Positions 45,402 through 55,472 of a stretch of DNA of 64,000 nt are shown piece after piece. Every line of letters begins with the position of its first letter. The stretch's first letter is position 1. Below the pieces are notes generated by a model. It had not been told where the DNA came from. It searched no databases and worked only from the letters and a program-made list of their open reading frames with translations. The DNA lies in NCBI GenBank assembly GCA_017640725.1, contig JAEPQB010000003.1, forward strand, positions 248,001 through 312,000. The letters run 5' to 3'. The translations under genes were made by a program, and so were the position numbers. The DNA is from Kordiimonadaceae bacterium. Its GTDB lineage: Bacteria > Pseudomonadota > Alphaproteobacteria > Sphingomonadales > Kordiimonadaceae.

Positions 45402-45842
45402 ATGGATTTGAATTCGATCCCGCTGATGGCGGCTCTCAAGAAACGGATGCATTGGTTGCACTCAAACCAATCCGTGCTCAGCCAAAATGTGGCCAACGCC
45501 GACACGCCCGGATACAAAGCGCAAGAGCTTGAAAAACAAGATTTTTCCGGCCTTGTTGATGACTTGTCCGGCGGTGGTAGCAACCAGCGGACACCTTCAA
45601 CAATTAAGATGCAGGCAACCAGCGCTGGCCACATGGCAGCGGGTGGTTCAATGGCAGATGCTCCAGACCCACAAGAGTTGAAGGGTGGGGAAGAATCACC
45701 AACAGGTAATTCTGTAGTTCTGGAAGAAGAGATGATCAAAGTAGCGGATAACCAAATGCAATATAGCATGGTGGTTAACCTCTATAAAAAGAACATGGGG
45801 CTATTGAAAATAGCTTTGGGTAAAGGTCGCGGTGGAGCTTAG
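45402..45842 (+). CDS. flgB: Flagellar basal-body rod protein FlgB
   Basis: Proximal rod component (146 residues). The N-terminal helix with SVLSQNVANADTPGYKAQELEKQDF is the rod/hook-family signature, and the C-terminal VLEEEMIKVADNQMQYSMVVNLYKKNMGLLKIALG is the paired helix. The mid-part is glycine- and serine-rich. It begins a six-gene operon (flgB, flgC, fliE, fliQ, fliR, flhB) running into cckA, and is divergent from flhX-fliO-fliP. Confidence 0.93.
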   Translation: MDLNSIPLMAALKKRMHWLHSNQSVLSQNVANADTPGYKAQELEKQDFSGLVDDLSGGGSNQRTPSTIKMQATSAGHMAAGGSMADAPDPQELKGGEESPTGNSVVLEEEMIKVADNQMQYSMVVNLYKKNMGLLKIALGKGRGGA

Positions 45843-45888
45843 AAAAGCTTACTAGCGTTTGGCGCGTTGGCGCTGTGCTGAGGTTAAA

Positions 45889-46296
45889 ATGGATCTACAG
45901 AAAGCAATGATTGCTTCTGCATCTGGACTGCGGGCTCAGTCCGTCAGGATGCGGGTGATTTCAGAAAACATCGCAAACCAGAACTCTCTGTCCTCAAGCC
46001 CGCTTGAAGACCCGTATCGCCGCAAAATTGTTACGTTCCAAACGGAACTGGACCGGGTGAATGGTGTGGAAGTGGTCAAACCTGGCAAAATTGCATTTGA
46101 CCAGAAGGAATTCACCAAAAAATATGATCCGGGTAATCCTGCTGCGGATGAGGCTGGGTACGTGAAACAGTCCAATGTGAACGGATTGATTGAAATGATG
46201 GACATGCGCCAGGCGCAGCGCACCTATCAATCCAACTTGAATGCTTTAGAGGCAAGCAGACGCATGGCGTCGATTACGCTCGAACTTTTGCGGTGA
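45889..46296 (+). CDS. flgC: Flagellar basal-body rod protein FlgC
   Basis: Proximal rod protein of 135 residues. The N-terminus MIASASGLRAQSVRMRVISENIANQNS is the FlgC-type rod motif; the C-terminus NGLIEMMDMRQAQRTYQSNLNALEASRRMASITLELL is the matching helix. The ATG at 45889 has GAGG upstream; the frame is open 30 nt further but without signal. It is secreted through the export gate encoded in the same operon. Confidence 0.95.
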   Translation: MDLQKAMIASASGLRAQSVRMRVISENIANQNSLSSSPLEDPYRRKIVTFQTELDRVNGVEVVKPGKIAFDQKEFTKKYDPGNPAADEAGYVKQSNVNGLIEMMDMRQAQRTYQSNLNALEASRRMASITLELLR

Positions 46297-46323
46297 TATG
46301 ATCTGGGTGCTGGGAGTTAAGCT

Positions 46324-46650
46324 ATGAACGTAAAACAACTTGATGCCGTAAATGCTTATTCGCAAGCGTCGAAGCAGCTTCAGCAAGGTTTGACCGGCGC
46401 AAGAGACGGTGCAGAAGATGGTTTGAAAAACGAGTCAGCATTCTCGACCTTGGTGACAGACTCGCTTGGTGACGTGAAACAGTCTTCAGAGAACCTGGAA
46501 GTGACAACGGCCAAAGCCTTGGTAGATCAAGCAGACATTGTCGATGTGGCTACGGCGGTCTCTAATGCAGAAATGGTGGTTGAAACGGTCGTTACGGTTC
46601 GCGACAAAGTTATTGGCGCTTACAACGACATATTGAAAATGCCTATTTAG
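46324..46650 (+). CDS. fliE: Flagellar hook-basal body protein FliE
   Basis: A 108-residue adaptor between the MS ring/export gate and the rod. The C-terminal DIVDVATAVSNAEMVVETVVTVRDKVIGAYNDILKMPI is the conserved FliE end (PxI terminus). It lies between flgC and fliQ, the usual alphaproteobacterial order. Confidence 0.93.
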   Translation: MNVKQLDAVNAYSQASKQLQQGLTGARDGAEDGLKNESAFSTLVTDSLGDVKQSSENLEVTTAKALVDQADIVDVATAVSNAEMVVETVVTVRDKVIGAYNDILKMPI

Positions 46651-46671
46651 GCCTGTTTGGGGGATTTTGGC

Positions 46672-46938
46672 ATGACCGGACCTGAAGTTCTGGACATCGC
46701 CCGGCTTGCGCTGACCACGTTGATCAGCACATCAGGTCCAATTCTGGCAATTGGCCTTACTGTTGGTTTGTCAATTGCCCTGTTTCAGACGATCACCCAA
46801 CTGCAGGAAATGACCCTGACGTTTGTTCCGAAAATTGTCGCCGTTTTCACGTCTCTACTGATTTTGTTCCCGTATATGGGCCGCAACCTTGCCGACTTGA
46901 TGGTGCAGATCACTGATCGTATCGCAGCAGGCGGTTAG
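46672..46938 (+). CDS. fliQ: Flagellar export apparatus protein FliQ
   Basis: An 88-residue two-helix export-gate subunit: SGPILAIGLTVGLSIALFQTITQLQEMTLTFVPKIVAVF followed by LLILFPYMGRNLADLM. The ATG at 46672 follows GGGGGA; a TTG 15 nt earlier is in frame but less likely. It is packed against FliR, whose gene starts 3 nt after its stop. Confidence 0.95.
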   Translation: MTGPEVLDIARLALTTLISTSGPILAIGLTVGLSIALFQTITQLQEMTLTFVPKIVAVFTSLLILFPYMGRNLADLMVQITDRIAAGG

Positions 46939-46940
46939 CC

Positions 46941-47699
46941 ATGCTGGGGCAGGTATTGCCGGCGGAAGCCTTTGCTTTTTTGATGATATTGATGCGCATG
47001 ACCCCACTGGTGATGCTGATGCCGGTGCTCGGGGACAGGTCCATTCCAACGCGTGTTCGAACAAGCCTGGCGTTACTGCTTACGGTAATAATCTACGGTA
47101 TGCATGCCGACAAAATTCCTGCCATGCCGGCGCAAACGTTCGAAATGCTGACGTTAATGGTGCGCGAATTGCTCGTAGGCTCTATGTTGGCGTTAACAGC
47201 CCGTATTCTTCTCTCGGCGACACACACCGCGGGTACTGTTATCGCCTTCCAAACCGGGCTCGCGGCCGCTCAGTCTTTCGATCCTGCCCAAGGCAGCCAA
47301 AGTGTGATTGTAGCTTCTTTTGTCTCGTTGACGGCGATCACACTGATAGTCGTGACTGATCTGCATCACGTTATGATCGAAGGCTTTGCGCACAGCTATG
47401 TTAAATTCCCTGTTGGCGAGCCAATTCCGCTTGAAGATTTTGCTACCCTCATAACCAGGTTTGTATCAGACAGTTTTGCGCTCGGTTTTCAGTTGGCGTC
47501 TCCATTCATTGTTTATGCTATGATATTCAATATTAGCCTGGGACTGATTGCCAGAATGATACAGGGATTCCAGGTGTTTTTCATTGGGATGCCCATGAAT
47601 CTATTTATGGGTTTTCTATTGATGAGCTTGCTGATCGGCTCATTGATGCAATTGTTTATGGACAGGTTTGAAAGTCATCTGCTTTCTTTCCTGGGGTGA
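46941..47699 (+). CDS. fliR: Flagellar export apparatus protein FliR
   Basis: A 252-residue polytopic export-gate protein. Typical blocks are FAFLMILMRMTPLVMLMPVLGDRSIPTRVRTSLALLLT, GTVIAFQTGLAAAQSFDPAQGSQS, and FQVFFIGMPMNLFMGFLLMSLLIGSLMQLF. It completes the FliPQR channel with FliQ just upstream and FliP from the opposite-strand operon. The flhB start follows 3 nt after its stop. Confidence 0.95.
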   Translation: MLGQVLPAEAFAFLMILMRMTPLVMLMPVLGDRSIPTRVRTSLALLLTVIIYGMHADKIPAMPAQTFEMLTLMVRELLVGSMLALTARILLSATHTAGTVIAFQTGLAAAQSFDPAQGSQSVIVASFVSLTAITLIVVTDLHHVMIEGFAHSYVKFPVGEPIPLEDFATLITRFVSDSFALGFQLASPFIVYAMIFNISLGLIARMIQGFQVFFIGMPMNLFMGFLLMSLLIGSLMQLFMDRFESHLLSFLG

Positions 47700-47702
47700 T
47701 GC

Positions 47703-48791
47703 ATGGCCGAAGAAGACGACAGTCAGAAAACCGAAGAACCCACGCCGAAAAAGCTTGAGGAAGCCAGGAAAAAAGGTGAGGTGGCTCAAAGTCAGGAATT
47801 AAAGACCTGGTTTATGTTGGCCGCTGGCGCTGCGGTTTTGGCTGGCGCAGGAAACAGAATTGGTGCAGGCATTCGTGATCCACTCCGCGGCTATATGGGG
47901 CGCGTTCACGCAATTGAAGTGGATGGCCCCGGCACGTTTTCAGCAATGATAACTTTGCTTGTTGATATCGTGCTGATCTTAATGATTCCACTCGGTGTCT
48001 TCATTGTAGCGGCAATAGTGGGGAACCGCATTCAGCACTCTGGTGTGTTTACCCTCGAAAAATTGAAACCAGATATCACCAAACTCAATCCAGTTAATGG
48101 TTTAAAGAAGTTTGGATCTTCAAAAATCCCGGTCGATTTGGCCAAAGCGTTGGGCAAACTGGTGGCGTTGGGCGTCATCGTATTTCTTATAGTATATCCG
48201 GAGCGGTCCAAGCTTGATACCATCATGCTTTTGCCACCCATTGAGATCCTCCAGTTAATCCATTTAATGGCTGTGAAGCTGATAGTGGGTGTACTGATTT
48301 TGCTAACAATTATTGCCGCCGCTGATTTTTCCTATCAGAAGTATCAGCACACCAAAAAGCTTCGCATGACCAAGCAAGAAGTCAAAGACGAACGCAAGCA
48401 AACGGACGGCGACCCAAAGGTTAAGTCTAGGCTTCGCGCTATTAGGATGGAACGCCACGTTCAGCGCATGATGGCTGCGGTGCCACGTGCCGACGTTGTT
48501 ATCACCAACCCGACGCACTATGCCGTCGCTCTTGAGTACAAACACGGCCAAATGGACGTGCCCGTTCTCATTGCCAAGGGTGTGGATGATGTCGCCATGC
48601 GTATCCGTGAAGTGGCGCAGGAGCACGGCGTACCATTTGTCGAAAATCCACCACTTGCGCGCGCACTGTTTGCCTCAGTCGAAATTGATGACGAAGTACC
48701 GCCAGATCACTACAAAGCCGTCGCAGAAGTGATCAGTTACGTCATGAAATTACGGCGTTCAGGTTTGGCGCCTCGGGCCAAAGCCTCCTGA
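47703..48791 (+). CDS. flhB: Flagellar export switch protein FlhB
   Basis: A 362-residue membrane protein controlling substrate specificity of flagellar export. The N-terminal KTEEPTPKKLEEARKKGEVAQSQEL is the family start, followed by four membrane helices and a cytoplasmic domain with the autocleavage motif NPTH (in ADVVITNPTHYAVALEYK, near residue 269). PVLIAKGVDDVAMRIREVA and ENPPLARALFASVEIDDEVP match the post-cleavage fragment that the separate FlhX-like protein at 44806-45228 resembles. It is the last flagellar gene before cckA. Confidence 0.95.
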   Translation: MAEEDDSQKTEEPTPKKLEEARKKGEVAQSQELKTWFMLAAGAAVLAGAGNRIGAGIRDPLRGYMGRVHAIEVDGPGTFSAMITLLVDIVLILMIPLGVFIVAAIVGNRIQHSGVFTLEKLKPDITKLNPVNGLKKFGSSKIPVDLAKALGKLVALGVIVFLIVYPERSKLDTIMLLPPIEILQLIHLMAVKLIVGVLILLTIIAAADFSYQKYQHTKKLRMTKQEVKDERKQTDGDPKVKSRLRAIRMERHVQRMMAAVPRADVVITNPTHYAVALEYKHGQMDVPVLIAKGVDDVAMRIREVAQEHGVPFVENPPLARALFASVEIDDEVPPDHYKAVAEVISYVMKLRRSGLAPRAKAS

Positions 48792-48917
48792 ACCATCACG
48801 CCTGGTTGGGTGAAGAAAATTGCCTGCCCATTCGGTGTGTTAGCAATCCTTGCACATTGCGTTTGATCCCGGTTAAGCTTTGCCCATCACGCTAGAACGC
48901 TTGCCGGGAATACCTTT

Positions 48918-51314
48918 ATGGAAAGTCAGCTACCACTGCCCATCCGTGATGCCCTCATGAATAACGAGGTCAAATCGGGGCTTCGACTTTTGGCGCTAGC
49001 CCTGTCAGGCTTGATTGGTGCCGGCGGGGTTTCCGTTCTTGTTTATTTGTTTTGGGGCGATGCGGCTGCCGTTGGGGTTGGCGGGCTGACATTGATTATT
49101 ACGGCGTTCACTCTTATCCGGGCTCTCCGAAATTTGGACCGTCCGGTCGCCACGGGGGAAAGGGTCGACCGCGAACTTTTGCAGAATTTGGTATCAATGG
49201 ACCGGCGTGCTTTGATCGTCACGCAATTGGACGGTGTCACACTGGCCGCCAACCGTGCATTTGAGGCCCTTAACGAGAAACCTGTTCAGCGTTTGCAGGA
49301 CATGGTGATGAGTGACGAGGGCCGGCAGTCGGTCAGCACGGTACTTAATACCGTGCGCCAAGCAGGCAATGGCGCCGCGCAAATTGATCTTTCCGAAGAT
49401 GAGGATGACGAACTAACTCTCGTTGGCAAACGGGTTGGCAACCATCTGATTTGGCAAGTATCTCGGCAGAACCAAAAAGCGCGGCTGGACCGGGAGAAAT
49501 CTATGGTGTCCGGCTGGGCAGAGCCGGTTTTTGAAAAGCTGGAATGCGGCGTCGTGCTCGAGGACTCCAACGGCAAAGTTCACTATGCCAATGACGTTCT
49601 ACTGGATTGGCTCGGTATCGAAGACCGAACAAACTTGCCGCTCAAGATCCAGCTGAAGGCGCAGGACAGCCAACTGATTGTTGGCGGCAGGCAGCGGATC
49701 GATGTCGAGGTCACAAATATCCCGCTTAGTGCGCGCGAAGAAGGGCGCGAAATTGGTCAATACCGTTTTATCCGGCGACTAGACCAGCTTCGCAGCAGCC
49801 TTGTGCCCATTGAGCGAGAATTTTTGATAGATCCCATTCTGGACGCTGCGCCAATTGCCATTGCGATTGTGGACCGCGAAGGGGCCGTGAAGGAGTTTAA
49901 CCAGCCGCTTAAACTGCACCCCTCTGGTGTTCGTATTCGCGGTGGCTCGAACATCACCGACATTGTTGTGGACGAAGACCGTGATGCCCTTAAGGAGCTG
50001 ATTGAATTTGCTCATGATGGCAGACCAGCGTCGGTGCCGCTTGACGTGACTTACAGCGGTCAGCCGGAGCGGGTGGGGCAGGTGGTGTCAACCTCGATCA
50101 CCAAAGGTGAAGACAAGTACGCAATCCTGTATCTGATTGATACAACACAGGAAAAGAGCTTTGAGCGCCAGTTTGTTCAGGCGCAGAAAATGCAGGCTGT
50201 TGGCCAACTTGCTGGCGGTGTGGCGCACGATTTCAATAACTTGCTAACGGCCATTATTGGCTTCTGCGACCTTTTGCTGGTGCGGCATGACGCGGGCGAC
50301 CAGTCCTTTTCCGATATCATTCAGATCAAGCAGAATGCCAACCGTGCCGCCAACCTGGTTCGGCAACTGCTGGCATTCTCTCGGCAGCAGACCCTGCGCC
50401 CGAAGGTGCTTGAAGTAACCGATGTGCTTGCGGACCTGTCGAGCCTTATCCGCAGGCTGATTGGCGAAACGATTGAGCTCAAGGTCATCCATGGTCGCGA
50501 TCTGCCGAGTGTGAAAGTTGACCAGGGCCAGTTGGAGCAGGTGATCATCAACCTCGCTGTTAACGCGCGCGACGCCATGGCTAACGGTGGGCGCCTGGAG
50601 ATGCGCACACGTGTGGTCGCCGATGATGATCCGCTGGTGGAGAAGTATGATGTGCTGGTTCCTGACACATACATTCTTGTTGAAGTGGAAGACACGGGGT
50701 GCGGCATTCCGGAAGAAAACCTTAACAAGATTTTCGAACCTTTCTTCACAACAAAAGAAGTTGGGGAGGGCACGGGCCTGGGCCTTGCTACTGTTTACGG
50801 CATTGTCAAACAAACTGGCGGCTTTGTGTTTGTGGAGTCGGAAGTGGGGCAGGGCACAACCTTCCTGCTGCTTCTGAAAGCGCATCAGGGCGAAGAGCAA
50901 GCGGCCAGTGCAGCAGCCAAGACAATTGACGCCCCGGCTCAAGATCTGACGGGCAAGGGCACAATCCTGATTGTAGAAGACGAAGACCCTGTGCGCATGT
51001 TCGCGCGACGCGCGCTCGAGAATAAAGGCTACAGGGTGCTGGAAGCCGACTCTGGCGAATCCGGTCTCGAAGTTCTAAACGGCACAGAAGACAAGATCGA
51101 CCTGATGATCAGTGATGTGGTCATGCCCAATATGGATGGCCCGACGCTTGTTAATGAGGCGCGCAAGAAGCGCCCAGACATGCCGGTGATTTTCATCTCA
51201 GGTTACGCAGAAGATATGTTCCGCAAAGACCTGGAAGCTGAAGAGTTCCAGTTCCTGCCCAAGCCCTTCACCCTGAAGGCACTTGCTGAGACTGTTAAGG
51301 ACATTCTGGGATAG
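48918..51314 (+). CDS. cckA: CckA-type hybrid sensor histidine kinase
   Basis: A 798-residue hybrid kinase that in alphaproteobacteria phosphorylates CtrA through ChpT. Two N-terminal membrane helices ([38 protein letters not shown]) are followed by PAS-like sensor regions (about 90-400). The HisKA domain has its phospho-histidine in [17 protein letters not shown] near residue 436. The ATPase domain has [33 protein letters not shown] and [13 protein letters not shown]. The C-terminal receiver is [19 protein letters not shown] with its Asp in [14 protein letters not shown] near 732. This architecture and its place after flhB identify CckA. Flagellar genes beside it are classic CtrA targets. 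Confidence 0.93.
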   Translation: MESQLPLPIRDALMNNEVKSGLRLLALALSGLIGAGGVSVLVYLFWGDAAAVGVGGLTLIITAFTLIRALRNLDRPVATGERVDRELLQNLVSMDRRALIVTQLDGVTLAANRAFEALNEKPVQRLQDMVMSDEGRQSVSTVLNTVRQAGNGAAQIDLSEDEDDELTLVGKRVGNHLIWQVSRQNQKARLDREKSMVSGWAEPVFEKLECGVVLEDSNGKVHYANDVLLDWLGIEDRTNLPLKIQLKAQDSQLIVGGRQRIDVEVTNIPLSAREEGREIGQYRFIRRLDQLRSSLVPIEREFLIDPILDAAPIAIAIVDREGAVKEFNQPLKLHPSGVRIRGGSNITDIVVDEDRDALKELIEFAHDGRPASVPLDVTYSGQPERVGQVVSTSITKGEDKYAILYLIDTTQEKSFERQFVQAQKMQAVGQLAGGVAHDFNNLLTAIIGFCDLLLVRHDAGDQSFSDIIQIKQNANRAANLVRQLLAFSRQQTLRPKVLEVTDVLADLSSLIRRLIGETIELKVIHGRDLPSVKVDQGQLEQVIINLAVNARDAMANGGRLEMRTRVVADDDPLVEKYDVLVPDTYILVEVEDTGCGIPEENLNKIFEPFFTTKEVGEGTGLGLATVYGIVKQTGGFVFVESEVGQGTTFLLLLKAHQGEEQAASAAAKTIDAPAQDLTGKGTILIVEDEDPVRMFARRALENKGYRVLEADSGESGLEVLNGTEDKIDLMISDVVMPNMDGPTLVNEARKKRPDMPVIFISGYAEDMFRKDLEAEEFQFLPKPFTLKALAETVKDILG

Positions 51315-51380
51315 ACGGCTTTCCCAAGTTCTCAATATTTTCAAGTGCTTAGCCTTAGTTCGATGCATACACAAGTATAT

Positions 51381-51430
51381 GAGAACAAAAGGTGAATATT
51401 TTTTCTTGGCAAAGGAGAACAAAATGTGTA
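51381..51430. promoter_or_regulatory. Direct repeat resembling alphaproteobacterial SOS boxes upstream of recA
   Basis: GAGAACAAAA occurs twice (51381-51390 and 51415-51424). The copies read GAAC-N7-GAAT and GAAC-N7-GTAC, each one base from the GAAC-N7-GAAC (reverse GTTC-N7-GTTC) LexA site of alphaproteobacteria. Both lie within 100 bp of the recA start. Confidence 0.5.
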
Positions 51431-51481
51431 CAAACATTCCATTGCAAGCATCAAGCGGCTATGGAATAAGGAGACCCGACA

Positions 51482-52552
51482 ATGGCATCGCCAGAACTTC
51501 AGTTGGTTAAAGGAGCATCCATGGACAAGAGCAAAGCGCTCGAGGCTGCGCTTGGTCAGATCGACCGTGCGTTTGGTAAAGGGTCAGTTATGAAACTGGG
51601 CCAGCGGGACAGCAGCATCGAGGTGGAAGCCATCTCTACTGGCTCGCTGAACCTGGATATTGCTCTTGGTATTGGTGGTTTTCCCAAAGGCCGGATCATC
51701 GAGATCTACGGGCCTGAAAGCTCTGGTAAAACGACATTGGCACTTCATGCAGTAGCAGAAGCGCAAAAAGCAGGTGGCATCGCCGCATTTGTTGATGCAG
51801 AGCACGCACTTGACCCCGTTTATGCCCGTAAAGTTGGTGTTGATGTGAACGAACTTCTCGTGAGCCAGCCGGACACGGGTGAGCAGGCGCTTGAGATCGC
51901 AGATACGCTCGTGCGCTCTGGAGCTGTTGATATTTTGGTTGTGGACAGTGTGGCGGCACTGACGCCGCGTGCGGAACTTGAAGGCGAGATGGGCGACAGC
52001 CATGTGGGCCTTCAGGCACGCCTTATGAGCCAGGCACTGCGGAAGCTCACGGCCTCTATTTCAAAGTCCAACACTATTGTTATTTTCATCAACCAGATCC
52101 GTATGAAGATTGGTGTGATGTACGGTAGCCCCGAGACCACGACAGGCGGTAATGCGCTGAAGTTCTATGCTTCCGTAAGGCTGGACATTCGCCGCATTGG
52201 CCAGATTAAGGAAAAAGACGAAATTGTCGGTAACGCAACCCGAGTGAAGGTGGTGAAGAACAAAGTTGCACCACCATTCAAACAAGTTGAGTTTGACATC
52301 ATGTACGGCGTTGGCGTGTCCAAGATGGGCGAGATTATTGACCTTGGCGTGAAAGCCGGCGTGGTTGAAAAATCAGGTTCCTGGTACAGCTACTCAAGCC
52401 AGCGCATCGGCCAAGGTCGAGAAAACGCCAAGCGGTTCTTGCTGGAAAACGAAGATATTGCAAACGAGATTGAGCGCTCAATCCGTCAGAATGCTGGCCT
52501 TGTGAATGAGGCGATGCTGACGGACCCATCCATGGATGATGGCGACGACTAG
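51482..52552 (+). CDS. recA: Recombinase RecA
   Basis: A DNA strand-exchange ATPase and SOS co-protease (356 residues). [25 protein letters not shown] is the N-terminal oligomerisation region; Walker A is GPESSGKTT near residue 74; [20 protein letters not shown] and [28 protein letters not shown] are standard. The C-terminal tail is short and acidic (DPSMDDGDD). Two starts are plausible: ATG 51482 with AAGGAG upstream, and ATG 51521 with AAAGGAG upstream. I keep 51482 because alphaproteobacterial RecA usually has this short extension. It is followed by a terminator and alaS. Confidence 0.97.
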   Translation: MASPELQLVKGASMDKSKALEAALGQIDRAFGKGSVMKLGQRDSSIEVEAISTGSLNLDIALGIGGFPKGRIIEIYGPESSGKTTLALHAVAEAQKAGGIAAFVDAEHALDPVYARKVGVDVNELLVSQPDTGEQALEIADTLVRSGAVDILVVDSVAALTPRAELEGEMGDSHVGLQARLMSQALRKLTASISKSNTIVIFINQIRMKIGVMYGSPETTTGGNALKFYASVRLDIRRIGQIKEKDEIVGNATRVKVVKNKVAPPFKQVEFDIMYGVGVSKMGEIIDLGVKAGVVEKSGSWYSYSSQRIGQGRENAKRFLLENEDIANEIERSIRQNAGLVNEAMLTDPSMDDGDD

Positions 52553-52584
52553 ATTTTCCGTCCCGATACCCGGAAATCGACTGG

Positions 52585-52608
52585 AGGGCGCGCAAGCGCC
52601 CTTTTTTT
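52585..52608 (+). terminator. Rho-independent terminator after recA
   Basis: Stem GGGCGC/GCGCCC with a GCAA loop, followed by T7, about 33 nt after the recA stop. Confidence 0.92.
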
Positions 52609-52724
52609 ATGGACGAAGCCAGTAAACCGCACAATTTCCTTGAGAAATATGCCGCCTGCTTTACATAGTCGGCTTAAGAAAGCTGCCAGCTGGGCAGCCA
52701 GGATTTGAGTTTATGAGGCCAACT

Positions 52725-55388
52725 ATGTCTTCGAAGACAACCGGTTCAATGCACAGCACCAATGAGATACGCAAAACATTCCTAGATTTTTTTGCGGCGA
52801 ATGGTCATGAGGTTGTGCCATCAGCGCCTTTGGTACCCATCAATGATCCAACTTTGATGTTCACCAACGCGGGCATGGTGCCATTCAAGAATGTGTTCAC
52901 TGGCGCCGAAACTCGTGGCTATACGCAGGCGACTTCGTCTCAGAAATGTGTCCGTGCGGGTGGTAAGCATAATGACCTCGACAATGTTGGTTATACAGCG
53001 CGCCACCACACGTTTTTTGAGATGCTTGGTAACTTCTCATTCGGTGACTATTTCAAGGACCAGGCAATTGAAATGGCCTGGAGGCTGATCACCAAAGACT
53101 ATGGTATCGACGCTGATCGTCTGACCGTAACGGTTTACCACGACGATGACGCTGCATTTGACCTGTGGCGCAAGATTTCTGGTCTGCCGGAAGAGCGCAT
53201 CATCCGCATCGCAACCAGTGACAACTTCTGGTCGATGGGTGACGTAGGCCCCTGTGGTCCTTGCTCAGAGATTTTCTACGATCACGGTGATCACATCTGG
53301 GGCGGCCCTCCCGGTACGCCGGAAGAAGACGGCGACCGCTTCGTTGAGATCTGGAACCTTGTTTTCATGCAATATGAGCAACGAGGCCCTGGTGATCGCG
53401 TAGACCTGCCAAAACCCAGCATCGATACAGGCATGGGTCTGGAGCGGATCTCTGCACTTTTGCAAGGCACCCATGACAATTATGAAACAGATACCTTCAA
53501 GCGCCTGATTGGCAGTTCAATTGAAGCAACAGGCGCCGCAGAAACAGATATTACGCGCGCATCACACCGGGTTATCGCAGATCATCTACGCGCTTGTAGT
53601 TTTTTGATCGCTGATGGTGTTCTCCCGTCCAATGAGGGCAGGGGCTATGTTCTGCGCCGCATTATGCGCCGTGCCATGCGGCATGCGCATTTGCTCGGCG
53701 CAAAAGACCTGGTTATGCACCGCCTAACGCCGACATTGGTTGCGGAAATGGGCGCGGCATTTCCTGAGTTGGGACGGGCCGAAAAACTGATCGAAGAAAC
53801 GCTGAAACTTGAGGAATCCAAATTCCGTGCGATGCTTGAAAAAGGGCTTCGTCTCCTGGATGACGAGGTTGGCAAGCTTTCAGGCGATACCCTCGCAGGG
53901 GACGTGGCCTTCAAACTCTATGACACTTACGGCTTCCCGCTCGATCTTACTCAAGATGCGCTTCGGGCTCAGAACCTGAAAGTGGATGTTGATGGGTTCA
54001 ACAGCTCCATGGAAGAGCAACGCGCCAAAGCGCGCGCCGCCTGGTCTGGCTCAGGCGATGCAGCAACAGAAACCGTATGGTTTGACCTGCACGACAAAGA
54101 GGGCGCGACCGAGTTTGTTGGATATACGTCAGAGCAAGCTGAAGGCCAAGTTGTAGCACTGGTGAAGGACGGTGAACTCGTTGAAGAAGTAAACGCTGGT
54201 GACGATGTTTTGCTGGTGACTAACCAAACCCCATTTTATGGCGAGTCTGGTGGTCAGATGGGTGACACCGGCACGCTGGTGGCGGATGGCACGCTTGTTT
54301 CTGTTTCTGACACGCTCAAAAAAGTAGGCGCGATGCATGTGCATGTTGCTTCTGTTGATCAGGGGTCAGTTTCCGTCGGTATGGCGCTCGACATGAAAAT
54401 TGATGGCGTTCGTCGCCGTCAGTTGAAAGCCAACCACTCTGCGACTCATCTGTTGCATGAAGTGCTGCGCCGCGAACTTGGTGAGCATGTCACACAGAAG
54501 GGCTCCCTTGTGGCGCCCGATCGCTTGCGTTTTGATATCTCGCACCCCAAAGCGATTGAGGCTGACGAACTGGCGCGCATCGAAGTGGCTGTCAATGATC
54601 TTGTGCGTGAAAACACGGACGTGACAACACGCTTGCTTAGCTACGACGACGCGATTGAAGCTGGTGCTATGGCACTGTTTGGAGAGAAGTACGGTGACGA
54701 AGTACGCGTAATTTCCATGGGCGACGGCGACGCACAACGCTCAGACTTCTCTGTTGAGCTTTGTGGTGGCACTCACGTTGATCGGCTTGGTGACATCGGC
54801 CTGTTCACGATCACATCTGAAAGTGCAGTTTCCTCTGGTGTTCGCAGAATTGAAGCGCTTACCGGGGCGGCCGCTCATGCACATTTGGTGCACCAGCAGG
54901 CGCTTTTGAAGCAGGCCGCTGCAACCATCAAGGCCAGCCCCGATGACCTGGTTGACCGTGTCGCAGCCCTCCAGGCTGAGCGCAAAACCCTTGAAAAAGA
55001 ACTAGCTGAAGCCCGGAAGCAAGCCGCGATGGGTGGCGGAAGCTCTGGCCCCGAAGCAAAGTTCGTGAATGGAACGTCATTCCTTGGGCAGGTGCTGAAC
55101 GGCGTCAGCCCCAAGGACCTGCGGGGTCTTGCTGACGAAGCCAAGTCCAAACTGGGCAGCGGCGTGGTGACACTGGTGGCGGTCAATGATGGCAAAGCCG
55201 CTGTTCTGGTTGGCGTGACAGACGATCTGATAGGAACGTTTAGTGCCGTCGACCTGGTGCGTGCTGCATCAGCAGCCGTTGGCGGAAAAGGCGGAGGCGG
55301 GCGCCCAGATATGGCACAGGCTGGCGGGCCGGACGGTGCACAAGCCCAAGCTGCGCTTGACGCGGTTGAGGCGGTTTTGGCAGGCTAG
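52725..55388 (+). CDS. alaS: Alanyl-tRNA synthetase
   Basis: A class II aminoacyl-tRNA synthetase, about 887 residues. The catalytic part runs from [26 protein letters not shown] through [15 protein letters not shown] and [20 protein letters not shown]. The editing domain carries [11 protein letters not shown] (Zn His pair) and [13 protein letters not shown]. The C-terminal C-Ala region ends with the glycine-rich [16 protein letters not shown]. The ATG at 52725 has GAGG 7 nt upstream; ATGs at 52713 and 52749 are alternatives. The recA-alaS neighbourhood is common in alphaproteobacteria. Confidence 0.96.
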   Translation: MSSKTTGSMHSTNEIRKTFLDFFAANGHEVVPSAPLVPINDPTLMFTNAGMVPFKNVFTGAETRGYTQATSSQKCVRAGGKHNDLDNVGYTARHHTFFEMLGNFSFGDYFKDQAIEMAWRLITKDYGIDADRLTVTVYHDDDAAFDLWRKISGLPEERIIRIATSDNFWSMGDVGPCGPCSEIFYDHGDHIWGGPPGTPEEDGDRFVEIWNLVFMQYEQRGPGDRVDLPKPSIDTGMGLERISALLQGTHDNYETDTFKRLIGSSIEATGAAETDITRASHRVIADHLRACSFLIADGVLPSNEGRGYVLRRIMRRAMRHAHLLGAKDLVMHRLTPTLVAEMGAAFPELGRAEKLIEETLKLEESKFRAMLEKGLRLLDDEVGKLSGDTLAGDVAFKLYDTYGFPLDLTQDALRAQNLKVDVDGFNSSMEEQRAKARAAWSGSGDAATETVWFDLHDKEGATEFVGYTSEQAEGQVVALVKDGELVEEVNAGDDVLLVTNQTPFYGESGGQMGDTGTLVADGTLVSVSDTLKKVGAMHVHVASVDQGSVSVGMALDMKIDGVRRRQLKANHSATHLLHEVLRRELGEHVTQKGSLVAPDRLRFDISHPKAIEADELARIEVAVNDLVRENTDVTTRLLSYDDAIEAGAMALFGEKYGDEVRVISMGDGDAQRSDFSVELCGGTHVDRLGDIGLFTITSESAVSSGVRRIEALTGAAAHAHLVHQQALLKQAAATIKASPDDLVDRVAALQAERKTLEKELAEARKQAAMGGGSSGPEAKFVNGTSFLGQVLNGVSPKDLRGLADEAKSKLGSGVVTLVAVNDGKAAVLVGVTDDLIGTFSAVDLVRAASAAVGGKGGGGRPDMAQAGGPDGAQAQAALDAVEAVLAG

Positions 55389-55472
55389 GCTAATGCCTAG
55401 TCTGAGGAGGACCTGATTAAACGCAGCGATGACAATCGTACTTTAATTCGGCGAACATCTGACTTTTTTGAG

